Shown here: in pieces, positions 7,461 to 17,496 of the stretch
How the letters are laid out: the number at the start of each line of letters is the position of its first letter
Position numbering within the stretch: position 1 is the stretch's first letter
Assembly (NCBI GenBank): GCA_963762315.1
Contig: CAVXKO010000004.1
Span: 682,001-746,000 of the forward strand
DNA: 64,000 nt
Reading direction: 5' to 3'
Origin: RPQJ01 sp963762315
Lineage (GTDB): Bacteria > Pseudomonadota > Gammaproteobacteria > Steroidobacterales > Steroidobacteraceae
Translations under genes and position numbers: made by a program
Notes under the pieces: model-generated
Databases searched by the model: none
Seen by the model: only the letters and a program-made list of their open reading frames with translations
What the model was told of the DNA's origin: nothing

Positions 7461-8495
7461 GTGCGCACCATCTCTCGCCGCAGCAGCGTTCTCATCATCG
7501 CGGTCATGGTCGCGGCCGTCCTGTTTCTTTCGGTCCCTGGCCACGAGATGTGGCGCAAGGTCCTGCAGGATTCCGGCCACGGCCTAGTCTTTTTCGTGAT
7601 CGGGATCGTGCTCGCGTTGATGCAGGAACCGCGCAGTAGGGCAAGTTCGCGCTCGTTTGCGATTCTCTTCAAGGCATTCGTGGTCGCCGTGGCGATTGGC
7701 GTGGCTACGGAATGGCTGCAGCACTTCGAGCCGGGCCGATCTGTGTCTGCGATGGACGCGCTGCATGATGCGGCAGGCGCGGCGTTTGGGCTTGCGGTGC
7801 TGGCGATTGTCGAGAGGAAGAGACCCTCATCCGGCGTGCCGCCGACCTCTCCCGCAGGCGGGAGAGGTAAAGAGCCCTCACCCGGCGTGCCGCCGACCTC
7901 TCCCGCAGGCGGGAGAGGTAAACAGTCGATCGCGTTTGCGATTGCGCTCGCGGCGTTCACGACCCTGGCGTGGCAACCCCTGCAAGCCGCTCCGGCCTAC
8001 GCGGCGCGTGCGGCAGCGTTTCCGACGCTTGCGGACGGAGTGGCAAGACCAGGCGATGCGTTCCTCGCCGGCCGAAATGCGCGGGTCGAGCGTGGCGCAT
8101 TACCCGTAAAGTGGGCCAGGCACGGCGATGGTGAGTCAATTCACCTGCGGTTCGATCGAGCCATGTACCCCGGCATCGACCTGTTCGAGCCTTCGCCGGA
8201 CTGGCGTGGCTTTTCGACCATGGCGATCGACGTCACGAATCCCGGGGCATCGACTCTCAATTTCACGCTACGGATTAACGACCAAGCGCACGACCAGTCG
8301 TTCGACGACCGACTGAACCTTCCGATCGCCATCCCGCCTGGCGTCCGAACCACGGTCCGGGTCGCTCTCACGGCCGTCGAATCCGCGCCGCGCGGCCGTC
8401 ACATGGACTTGTCCAGAATCGCCAGTGTCATGCTCTTCAGCCACGGGCCTCCCGACGGCGCCGCGTTCTACGTCTCGCGCATCTGGCTCGAATGA
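7461..8495 (+). CDS. VanZ-like membrane protein with C-terminal beta-sandwich-like domain and repeat insertion
   Basis: 344 residues from GTG 7461, chosen because GGAG lies 5-8 bases upstream and the sequence then runs straight into the first membrane helix (SVLIIAVMVAAVLFLS). The N-terminal third has about three hydrophobic helices and the VanZ-like SMDALHDAAGAAFG motif. Residues about 122-154 are two 17-residue repeats (SSGVPPTSPAGGRGK type) encoded by a REP-like element. A fourth hydrophobic segment (SIAFAIALAAFTTLAW) follows, then a roughly 180-residue soluble region rich in beta strands that resembles a carbohydrate-binding sandwich (FDRAMYPGIDLFEPSPDWRG). The function is unknown. Cell-envelope glycan binding is a guess. 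Confidence 0.7.
   Translation: MRTISRRSSVLIIAVMVAAVLFLSVPGHEMWRKVLQDSGHGLVFFVIGIVLALMQEPRSRASSRSFAILFKAFVVAVAIGVATEWLQHFEPGRSVSAMDALHDAAGAAFGLAVLAIVERKRPSSGVPPTSPAGGRGKEPSPGVPPTSPAGGRGKQSIAFAIALAAFTTLAWQPLQAAPAYAARAAAFPTLADGVARPGDAFLAGRNARVERGALPVKWARHGDGESIHLRFDRAMYPGIDLFEPSPDWRGFSTMAIDVTNPGASTLNFTLRINDQAHDQSFDDRLNLPIAIPPGVRTTVRVALTAVESAPRGRHMDLSRIASVMLFSHGPPDGAAFYVSRIWLE
7824..7921 (+). repeat. REP-like cluster C inside the VanZ-like gene (2 copies, 51-bp period)
   Basis: Two copies of CCCTCA(T/C)CCGGCGTGCC followed by the palindrome CTCTCCCGCAGGCGGGAGAG, beginning at 7824 and 7875. The period is 51 bases (17 codons), so the host frame stays open. The orientation is opposite to cluster A. 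Confidence 0.88.
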
Positions 8496-8528
8496 AGGCC
8501 GCAAGTCGCCCTGCGGCCGCGAATTCCC

Positions 8529-8536
8529 TATAGAAT
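8529..8536 (+). promoter_or_regulatory. Candidate -10 element before tRNA-Leu
   Basis: TATAGAAT about 37 bases before the tRNA, followed by a GC-rich discriminator. No good -35 hexamer is visible, so this is tentative. Confidence 0.35.
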
Positions 8537-8572
8537 CCGCCCGTTTTCGGTGGCCGGGGCCCGGCCGGCCCG

Positions 8573-8658
8573 GCGAAAGTGGCGGAACTGGTAGACGCAC
8601 TGGATTTAGGTTCCAGCGGGTAACCCCCGTGAGGGTTCGAGTCCCTCCTTTCGCACCA
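8573..8658 (+). tRNA. tRNA-Leu (TAG)
   Basis: Class II tRNA of 86 bases. Acceptor GCGAAAG pairs with CTTTCGC, anticodon TAG is at 8607-8609, there is a long variable arm (CGGGTAACCCCCGTG), the T-loop is GGTTCGAGTCC and CCA is encoded. It lies directly upstream of tig. Confidence 0.97.
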
Positions 8659-8767
8659 TCGCGCCCCGCTCGGAACCCGGCGGACGGGGTTCGTCCGTGG
8701 CACAATAACCGGCTTTTCCGGGCGGCCTTTTCGCCGCCCCAGATCCTGTCGAGGTTCGGTGAGCACC

Positions 8768-10063
8768 ATGCAGATTTCCGTCGAGTCGACCGGCGCCCTC
8801 GAGCGCCGGATGGAAGTGAGCGTCCCCCGGGAGCAGATCGAGCAGGCCGTCGATGCGCGCCTGAAGCAGGTCAGCCGCACCGCGAAGCTCAAGGGCTTCC
8901 GCCCGGGCAAGGCTCCGATCAAGGTCATCAAGCAGCAGTTCGGCGCTCAGGTGCGACAGGAGGTCCTCTCGGAGCTGATGCAGACCAGCTTCGCGCAGGC
9001 CATCAACGAACAGAAGCTCAACCCGGCCGCCGGTCCGCGCATCGAGCCAATCACCGCGGGGCCGGGCGAGGACCTCAAGTACCGCGCGATCTTCGAGATC
9101 TTCCCGGAGATCGCGCTGAAGACGGTGGACGGGCTGGCGGTGACGCGCCCGACGGCCGACGTCACCGACACCGACATCGAGGCCATGGTGCAGAACCTGC
9201 GAGAGCAGCGTCCTCGTTTCGAGCCCGTCGATCGCGAGAGCCGCGAGGGCGATCGAGTGACGATGGATTTCGTGGGCCAGATCGACGGTCATCCGTTCGA
9301 GGGCAGCAAGGGCGACGACGTCGCCGTGATCCTCGGCGGCGGCCGCATGCTGAAGGACTTCGAGACGGGCATCACGGGCGCGCGCGCCGACGAGCGCAAG
9401 ACGCTCTCCGTCGGCTATCCGGACGACTATCACAACAAGGCGCTCGCCGGTAAGACGGCAACCTTCGACGTCCACGTAAAGAAGGTGGACGAGAAGCAGC
9501 TGCCGCCGCTCGACGACGAATTCTGCCGTGAATACGGCGTGACGGACGGCGGCATGGAGCAGTTGCTCTCCGAAGTCGCCGACAACATGCGCCGCGAGCT
9601 CGCGCAGAACGTCCGTGGCCGCGTGAAGCAGCAGCTGCTCGACCGACTGCTCGAAGCCAACCCGGTGGAGGTGCCGAAGGCCCTCGTCGACAACCAGGTG
9701 CGCGAGATGCAGATCGACACCGCGCGGCGCATCGGCGCCAAGGATGCCTCGCAGGTCCCGCCGCCGGAGCCGTTCGTCGAGCCGGCCCGCCGCCGCGTGG
9801 CGCTCGGGATGCTGATCGGCGAGGTGATCAAGACCCGCGGCATCCAGATCGACCGCGCGAAGGTCGATGAGCGCCTCAACGAGATGGCGTCGGCGTATCC
9901 TGATCCCGAGTCGATCCTCAAGGCCTACCGGCAGAACCCGGAGGCCCTGCGGCAGGTCGAGACCATGGTGCTCGAAGACCAGGTGATCGATTACCTGCTC
10001 GAGCGGGCCCAGGTGACGGACCAGCCGTCGTCGTTCAAGGAACTGATGAATTTCGGAGCGTAA
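8768..10063 (+). CDS. tig: Trigger factor (ribosome-associated chaperone / PPIase)
   Basis: Binds ribosomal protein L23 at the tunnel exit and holds nascent chains. About 431 residues: the N-terminal ribosome-binding domain with signature GFRPGKAPIKVIKQQFG, a central FKBP-type domain (GDRVTMDFVGQIDGHPFEG to KTATFDVHVKKV) and a C-terminal helical chaperone domain. ATG 8768 (MQISVES) matches the family start. A GTG at 8759 with GAGG 4 bases upstream is an equally readable alternative adding three residues. First gene of the tig-clpP-clpX-lon block, with 6 bases between its stop and clpP. Confidence 0.95.
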   Translation: MQISVESTGALERRMEVSVPREQIEQAVDARLKQVSRTAKLKGFRPGKAPIKVIKQQFGAQVRQEVLSELMQTSFAQAINEQKLNPAAGPRIEPITAGPGEDLKYRAIFEIFPEIALKTVDGLAVTRPTADVTDTDIEAMVQNLREQRPRFEPVDRESREGDRVTMDFVGQIDGHPFEGSKGDDVAVILGGGRMLKDFETGITGARADERKTLSVGYPDDYHNKALAGKTATFDVHVKKVDEKQLPPLDDEFCREYGVTDGGMEQLLSEVADNMRRELAQNVRGRVKQQLLDRLLEANPVEVPKALVDNQVREMQIDTARRIGAKDASQVPPPEPFVEPARRRVALGMLIGEVIKTRGIQIDRAKVDERLNEMASAYPDPESILKAYRQNPEALRQVETMVLEDQVIDYLLERAQVTDQPSSFKELMNFGA

Positions 10064-10069
10064 GAGACC

Positions 10070-10699
10070 ATGAGCCTTTCCCCCCGCGCCTTGAATCTCG
10101 TGCCGATGGTCGTCGAGCAGACGGCCCGCGGCGAACGCGCCTACGACATCTACTCGCGCCTGCTGAAGGAGCGGGTGATCTTCCTGGTGGGTCCCGTCGA
10201 GGACTACATGGCCAACCTCGTGGTGGCCCAGTTGCTGTTCCTCGAATCCGAGAACCCGGAGAAGGACATCGCCATCTACATCAACTCGCCCGGCGGCTCG
10301 GTGAGCTCGGGCCTGGCGATTTACGACACGATGCAGTTCATCAAGCCCGACATCAGCACGATCTGCGTGGGCCAGGCGGCCAGCATGGGCGCGGTGCTGC
10401 TCGCGGGCGGCGCCAAGGGCAAGCGCTTCTGCCTGCCGCACTCGCGCGTGATGATTCACCAGCCGCTCGGCGGCTTCCAGGGCCAGGCGACGGACATCGA
10501 GATCCACGCCCGCGAGATCCTCGACGCGCGCGATCGCCTGAACGCGATCCTCGCGAAGCACACGGGCCAGTCGATCGACACGATCCGCAAGGACACCGAC
10601 CGCGACAACTTCATGACCGGTGAGCAGGCGAAGACGTATGGCTTGATCGACAGCGTGCTGCACCACCGTGGCGAGAGCGGCGAGCCGCAGCGCTCCTGA
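10070..10699 (+). CDS. clpP: ATP-dependent Clp protease proteolytic subunit
   Basis: Serine protease forming the tetradecameric barrel of ClpXP. 209 residues with catalytic Ser105 (GQAASMGAVLL), His130 (RVMIHQP) and Asp179 (DRDNFMT), the same spacing as in E. coli. The N-terminal LVPMVVEQTARGERAYDIYSRLL is typical, including the region where self-processing occurs. It lies between tig and clpX. The 114-base gap to clpX holds a probable separate promoter. Confidence 0.97.
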   Translation: MSLSPRALNLVPMVVEQTARGERAYDIYSRLLKERVIFLVGPVEDYMANLVVAQLLFLESENPEKDIAIYINSPGGSVSSGLAIYDTMQFIKPDISTICVGQAASMGAVLLAGGAKGKRFCLPHSRVMIHQPLGGFQGQATDIEIHAREILDARDRLNAILAKHTGQSIDTIRKDTDRDNFMTGEQAKTYGLIDSVLHHRGESGEPQRS

Positions 10700-10739
10700 G
10701 CCTCCAGAACTTGTTAAGTGACTGTTGGGCCATGGCTTT

Positions 10740-10769
10740 TTGCGCCGTCCCGCCGCCCCGTGGTATAAC
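10740..10769 (+). promoter_or_regulatory. Probable sigma70 promoter of clpX
   Basis: TTGCGC at 10740-10745, an 18-base spacer and TATAAC at 10764-10769, 45 bases before the clpX ATG. The -10 element is good and the -35 is moderate. Confidence 0.45.
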
Positions 10770-10813
10770 CGCGATCAACCTAGACGGGCCGCTTTCAGGA
10801 GCAGGGTTCCTTA

Positions 10814-12121
10814 ATGGCTGACGATTCCCGCGGCAAGCATGACGACGGCAAGCTTCTCTATTGCTCCTTCTGCGGCAAGAGCCAGCACGAAGTCCGCAAG
10901 CTGATTGCAGGCCCGTCCGTATTCGTCTGCGACGAATGCGTCGAACTGTGCAACGACATCATCCGGGAAGAGCTCGAGGAGAAAGCGGAGAAGACCCGCG
11001 AGAAGCTCCCGAAGCCCCACGAGATCAAGAAGGTCCTCGACGAGTACGTCATCGGCCAGAACCGGGCGAAGAAAGTCCTGTCGGTCGCCGTCTACAACCA
11101 CTACAAGCGGTTGCAGAACAAGAGCGGCGAGCGCTCGCGCGACGACATCGAGCTTGCCAAGAGCAACATCCTGCTCATCGGCCCGACGGGCAGCGGCAAG
11201 ACGCTGCTGGCCGAGACGCTGGCGCGGCTGCTGAACGTGCCGTTCACGATCGCCGATGCCACGACGCTCACCGAAGCCGGTTACGTCGGCGAGGACGTCG
11301 AGAACATCATCCAGAAGCTCCTGCAGAAGTGCGACTACGACGTCGAGAAGGCGCAGACCGGCATCGTCTACATCGACGAGATCGACAAGATCTCGCGCAA
11401 GTCCGACAACCCGTCGATCACGCGAGACGTCTCGGGCGAGGGCGTGCAGCAGGCGTTGCTGAAGCTCATCGAGGGCACGATCGCCTCGGTGCCCCCGCAG
11501 GGCGGCCGCAAGCACCCGCAGCAGGAATTCCTGCAGGTCGACACGTCGAACATCCTTTTCGTCTGCGGCGGCGCCTTCTCCGGCCTCGAGAAGATCATCA
11601 TGAACCGCACGCAGAAGAGCGGCATCGGCTTCGTGGCCGAAGTGCGCGAGCCGAATGCGCGCGCGCACGGCAGCGACCTGTTCCACGACGTCGAGCCCGA
11701 AGACCTGATCAAGTACGGCCTGATCCCCGAGTTCGTCGGCCGCCTGCCGGTGGTCGCGACGCTCGACGAGCTGGACGAAGCCGCGCTGATGCAGATCCTC
11801 ACCGAGCCGAAGAACGCGCTCACCAAGCAGTACCGCAAGCTCTTCGACATGGAAGGCGTGGACCTCGAGTTCCGCGAGGAATCTCTGCGCGCGGTGTCGC
11901 GCAAGGCCATGCAGCGCAAGACCGGCGCGCGCGGCCTGAGGACGATCCTCGAGAACGTGCTGCTCGACATCATGTACGACCTGCCCGGCATGCGGAACGT
12001 GCAGAAGGTCGTCATCGACGAGGACGTGATACAGGGCGAGAGCAAGCCCTACCTCGTCTACGGTGTCGAGGAGCCGCGCCTCGCGGCCGTCGAAGAGCGC
12101 CGCACCGGCTCCGATCATTGA
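10814..12121 (+). CDS. clpX: ATP-dependent Clp protease ATP-binding subunit ClpX
   Basis: AAA+ unfoldase that feeds substrates to ClpP. 435 residues. The N-terminal zinc-binding domain has Cys17, Cys20, Cys39 and Cys42 (YCSFCGKSQ, VCDECVELC). Walker A is GPTGSGKT, Walker B is IVYIDEIDK and the ClpP-docking loop is IGF (KSGIGFVAEV). The RKTGARGLR sensor-2 region is present. The start is ATG 10814, preceded by AGGAGCAGG. Confidence 0.97.
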   Translation: MADDSRGKHDDGKLLYCSFCGKSQHEVRKLIAGPSVFVCDECVELCNDIIREELEEKAEKTREKLPKPHEIKKVLDEYVIGQNRAKKVLSVAVYNHYKRLQNKSGERSRDDIELAKSNILLIGPTGSGKTLLAETLARLLNVPFTIADATTLTEAGYVGEDVENIIQKLLQKCDYDVEKAQTGIVYIDEIDKISRKSDNPSITRDVSGEGVQQALLKLIEGTIASVPPQGGRKHPQQEFLQVDTSNILFVCGGAFSGLEKIIMNRTQKSGIGFVAEVREPNARAHGSDLFHDVEPEDLIKYGLIPEFVGRLPVVATLDELDEAALMQILTEPKNALTKQYRKLFDMEGVDLEFREESLRAVSRKAMQRKTGARGLRTILENVLLDIMYDLPGMRNVQKVVIDEDVIQGESKPYLVYGVEEPRLAAVEERRTGSDH

Positions 12122-12123
12122 CC

Positions 12124-12371
12124 CACCTCTCCCGCTTGCGGGAGAGGTCGCCCGCAGGGCGGGTGAGGGCTCTTCACCTCTCCCGCTTGCGGGAGAGGTC
12201 GCCCGCAGGGCGGGTGAGGGTTCCCACCTCTCCCGCTTGCGGGAGAGGTCGCCCGCAGGGCGGGTGAGGGTCCTCAGCCCTCACCCCTCGCGCCATCACT
12301 TCGTGACAGCGCTCGCGCCCTCTCCCGCAAGCGGGCGAGGGCTCTCACCTCTCCCGCAAGCGGGAGAGGGG
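12124..12371. repeat. REP-like cluster D between clpX and lon
   Basis: Three nearly identical 46-bp direct copies begin at 12124, 12175 and 12225, each CACCTCTCCCGC-TT-GCGGGAGAGGTCG with a tail ending GGGTGAGGG. Two further palindromes in the alternate form (CTCTCCCGCAAGCGGG) end at 12371, one in an inverted context (CCCTCACCCC at about 12281). It fills most of the 373-base clpX-lon gap and may attenuate or stabilise the transcript between them. Confidence 0.88.
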
Positions 12372-12390
12372 TTCATTTGTTGAAATCTCT

Positions 12391-12420
12391 CTTGAATCTG
12401 GCCGCTTCGTGCCCAAAGAT
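12391..12420 (+). promoter_or_regulatory. Possible heat-shock (sigma32-like) promoter of lon
   Basis: CTTGAA at 12391-12396, then 15 bases, then CCCAAAGAT at 12412-12420, partly resembling the sigma32 consensus CTTGAA / CCCCATnT. It sits 75 bases before lon, where a heat-shock promoter is expected. The -10 match is imperfect. Confidence 0.35.
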
Positions 12421-12494
12421 GGGGATCATCCGATTGCCGCGCCGCCGGGCTGCTCCGTGCGGCGTTTTCGCCTGCCTCTGGTCCGGAGACCTGC

Positions 12495-14948
<2,454 letters not shown>

Positions 14949-14969
14949 CGGGCGGTTGAGGTAATACGC

Positions 14970-15242
14970 ATGAACAAGAACGACCTGATCGATGCCGTCG
15001 CCGAGCGCACCTCGCTCGCCAAGTCTGACGCCGCTCGCGCCGTCGAGGCGGTGCTGTCGGCGGTGACCGATGCCCTGAAGGCGGGGGACTCCGTGACGAT
15101 TTCGGGGTTCGGCAGCTTCGTGGCAAAGTCCCGTGCTGCCCGCACCGGACGCAACCCGCGCACCGGGGAGGCGATCGCCATTCCGGCCAGCCGCGTGCCC
15201 GGCTTCAAGGCTGGCAAGGGCCTGAAGGATGCGGTAAACTAG
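14970..15242 (+). CDS. hupB: DNA-binding protein HU-beta
   Basis: Small nucleoid-associated protein of 90 residues. It begins MNKNDLIDAVAER, has the GFGSFVAKSRAARTGRNPRTGE DNA-binding arm including the RNP tip, and ends KAGKGLKDAVN. It lies 21 bases after lon, the conserved lon-hupB arrangement of gammaproteobacteria, and is probably co-transcribed. Confidence 0.97.
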   Translation: MNKNDLIDAVAERTSLAKSDAARAVEAVLSAVTDALKAGDSVTISGFGSFVAKSRAARTGRNPRTGEAIAIPASRVPGFKAGKGLKDAVN

Positions 15243-15258
15243 CGGGCTCCCAGTTGGC

Positions 15259-15334
15259 GGGTGCTTAGCTCAGCTGGGAGAGCGTCGCCTTTACACGGCG
15301 AAGGTCGGGGGTTCGATCCCCTCAGCACCCACCA
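15259..15334 (+). tRNA. tRNA-Val (TAC)
   Basis: Acceptor GGGTGCT pairs with AGCACCC, anticodon TAC sits in CTTTACACG, the T-loop is GGTTCGATCCC and CCA is at 15332-15334. Only 16 bases follow hupB. Confidence 0.97.
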
Positions 15335-15343
15335 GAAACGCGC

Positions 15344-15420
15344 GGAGTGGTAGTTCAGTTGGTTAGAATACCGGCCTGTCACGCCGGGGGTCGCGGGTTC
15401 GAGTCCCGTCCACTCCGCCA
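15344..15420 (+). tRNA. tRNA-Asp (GTC)
   Basis: Acceptor GGAGTGG pairs with CCACTCC, the discriminator is G, anticodon GTC sits in CCTGTCACG, the T-loop is GGTTCGAGTCC and CCA is encoded at 15418-15420. Paired with tRNA-Val. Confidence 0.97.
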
Positions 15421-15440
15421 TCTCTGGTCCGACCAAGATA

Positions 15441-15464
15441 AAGGCCCGCGCGAGCGGGCTTTTT
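15441..15464 (+). terminator. Intrinsic terminator of the hupB/tRNA-Val/tRNA-Asp unit
   Basis: Stem GCCCGC (15444-15449), loop GCGA, stem GCGGGC (15454-15459), then five T. It ends 17 bases before the ppiD start. Confidence 0.8.
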
Positions 15465-15481
15465 CGTATGCAGGGTGAGGC

Positions 15482-17383
15482 ATGCTTCAGCAAATTCGCG
15501 ACAAGATCTCCGGTTGGTTCGCCATCGTCTTCCTCGGCGCGATTGCGATCGTGTTCGTCTTCTGGGGCATCCGCTTCGAATCGAGCGTGAACCAGGCGGC
15601 TGCCACCGTGAATGGCGAGAAGATCCCGCTCGCGCTCGTGCGCAAGGCGTGGCAGGACCGGCAGACGCAACTCCAGCAGCAGCTGCGCGCCGAGATTCCG
15701 GCGGACGTGGCCAAGCGCGAGCAGGAGCAACTGCTCGACGGGTTCATCGGCCGCGAGTTGCTGGTGCAGCGCGCGAGCGAGCTGGGTTACGTCGTCAGCG
15801 ACAAGGAAATGGCCGAGACCCTCTATGCCATTCCCGCGCTGCAGGTGGACGGGAAATTCTCTCGCGACCGCTATGCGGCGTTGCTGCGCCAGCAGGGCCG
15901 TTCCGAGCCGGAGTTCGAGGCCGAGTTCCGCCGCGACCTGCAGACCGCGCAGCTGCGCGGAGGCATCGCCATTTCGTCGTTCGTCACGCCGGGTGAGCTG
16001 CGCCGCCGCGTCGCCCTCGAAGCCGAATCGCGCGACGTCGAGTACGCCGTCATCCCGGCCGCTGCGTACGCGGCGACGGTGGCCGTCGCTCCTGCAGACG
16101 TCTCTGCATACTACGAGAAGCACAAGGCCGGATTCATGACGCCGGAGACGGTGTCGCTGCAGTACGTCGAGATCAACCTCGCCCAGACGGCGGCCGGCGT
16201 GCAGGTTACCGACGAGGGGCTTCGCGGGTACTACGAGCAGGTGGCCGCCGAGCGCTTCGTGGATCCCGAGCGTCGCCACGGCAGCCATATTCTCGTCGAG
16301 TCGGGGTCGGACGATGCCGCGGCGCTCAAGAAGGCCGAGCAGCTCGCGGCCCGCGCCAGGGCCGGCGAGGATTTCGCGAAGCTCGCCCGCGAGAATTCGG
16401 ACGACCCGGGATCGAAGTCCGCGGGCGGCGACCTGGGCTGGGCCACACGCGAGGCTTACGTCGCGCCGTTCGCCGAAGCGCTTTTCGGCATGCAGAAGGG
16501 CGAGATCCGCGGCCCGGTCAAGACGCAGTTCGGCTACCACGTCATCCGGCTCGAAGACGTGCAGCCGCCGCACCAGCGATCGTTCGACGAAGTGCGAGCC
16601 GAGCTCGAGGCCGATTACCGCAAGGACCAGGCGCAGAGCATTTTTTACGAGAAGTCGCAGCAGCTGGCCGACGAGTCGTTCGCAGCGCTGAGCGAGCTCG
16701 ACAGCGTCGGCAAGAAGCTCGGTCTCCCCGTGCAGACGGTCGAGGCGTATACGCGTGACGGCGGCGGTCCGTTCGGGAAGGATCGCAAGGTCATCGACGC
16801 GGTCTTCAGCGACGACGTGCTGCAGCAGCGGCAGAACAGCCCTGCCATCAACGTTGGCGAGGACAAGGTCGTCGTCGTGCGCGTGACGGACCACAAGACC
16901 CCGCAGCAGCGACCGCTGTCCGACGTGCAGGCGGAGATCGAGGCGAAACTCCGCAACGAAGGCGCCCGCAAGGCCGCCGAGGCGGCGGCCCAGGCAGTGG
17001 TGGCCAAGGTTGCCGCAGGTGAAGTGCTCTCTACGGCAGCGGGCGCGGGCGTGCAGGTCGTTCCCAAGCAGTCAATGGGTCGGGCCGGCACGGATTCCGT
17101 TGCGCCGGAGATCGTGAAGGCCGCGTTCCGCGTGGCGCGTCCTGAGCCGGGCAAGGTATCCGTTGGATCGGCAGTGCTGCCGAGCGGCGATGCTGCCGTG
17201 GTCGTCGTGAGCGCAGTGCGCAGCGGCGATGGGGCAGTCCCTGCGGATCAGTTGCCGGCACTGAAGATGGCGACGGCGCGTCGAGTGAGCGAGTCCGCGG
17301 CGGTGGCCGAGTATTCCGCGTACACGAGCGAACTGCAGCGCACCGCGAAGGTGAAGAAGAATACGGCGGTCTTCGCCGAGTAG
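15482..17383 (+). CDS. ppiD: Peptidyl-prolyl isomerase PpiD (periplasmic chaperone)
   Basis: 633-residue inner-membrane-anchored chaperone that helps proteins leave the Sec translocon. One N-terminal signal anchor (WFAIVFLGAIAIVFVFWGI, about residues 12-31) is followed by a SurA-N-like helical region (residues about 35-200). A parvulin/PPIC domain spans about residues 260-362 (RRHGSHILVE, GGDLGWATRE, TQFGYHVIRLED), and a second degenerate parvulin-like region follows. It stands after the tRNA terminator and converges on fabI. Confidence 0.95.
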   Translation: MLQQIRDKISGWFAIVFLGAIAIVFVFWGIRFESSVNQAAATVNGEKIPLALVRKAWQDRQTQLQQQLRAEIPADVAKREQEQLLDGFIGRELLVQRASELGYVVSDKEMAETLYAIPALQVDGKFSRDRYAALLRQQGRSEPEFEAEFRRDLQTAQLRGGIAISSFVTPGELRRRVALEAESRDVEYAVIPAAAYAATVAVAPADVSAYYEKHKAGFMTPETVSLQYVEINLAQTAAGVQVTDEGLRGYYEQVAAERFVDPERRHGSHILVESGSDDAAALKKAEQLAARARAGEDFAKLARENSDDPGSKSAGGDLGWATREAYVAPFAEALFGMQKGEIRGPVKTQFGYHVIRLEDVQPPHQRSFDEVRAELEADYRKDQAQSIFYEKSQQLADESFAALSELDSVGKKLGLPVQTVEAYTRDGGGPFGKDRKVIDAVFSDDVLQQRQNSPAINVGEDKVVVVRVTDHKTPQQRPLSDVQAEIEAKLRNEGARKAAEAAAQAVVAKVAAGEVLSTAAGAGVQVVPKQSMGRAGTDSVAPEIVKAAFRVARPEPGKVSVGSAVLPSGDAAVVVVSAVRSGDGAVPADQLPALKMATARRVSESAAVAEYSAYTSELQRTAKVKKNTAVFAE

Positions 17384-17390
17384 AGGCGAT

Positions 17391-17489
17391 GGGCTATAGG
17401 CTATAGGCTATAGGTCAGAATCGGAAAGGCCGGCACGGATGCCGGCCTTGCTTCTTCTTCGGCCCATAGCCTATAGCCTATAGCCTATC
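17391..17489. repeat. Inverted heptamer arrays (CTATAGG)n flanking a hairpin
   Basis: GGCTATAGGCTATAGGCTATAGG at about 17392-17414 is mirrored by CCTATAGCCTATAGCC-type sequence at about 17464-17489. The two three-copy heptamer arrays are inverted relative to each other and enclose the perfect hairpin at 17426-17449. The whole block sits in the 113-base gap between the convergent ppiD and fabI genes and could fold into one long cruciform. Confidence 0.8.
17426..17449. terminator. Bidirectional hairpin between ppiD and fabI
   Basis: Perfect 9-bp stem AAGGCCGGC (17426-17434), a 6-base loop and GCCGGCCTT (17441-17449), followed by a T-rich run (GCTTCTTCTTC). It is positioned to stop transcription of both convergent genes. 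Confidence 0.6.
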
Positions 17490-17496
17490 CTTCCTC

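Noticed and set aside
12124..12371. Clusters of palindromic repeats as a CRISPR array
   Set aside because: Copies are separated by only a few non-unique bases, occur in both orientations and recur at five loci; there are no spacers of constant length and no cas genes.
17391..17489. Heptamer arrays as attachment sites of a mobile element
   Set aside because: No integrase, transposase or duplicated gene end is nearby, and the arrays flank only a terminator hairpin.
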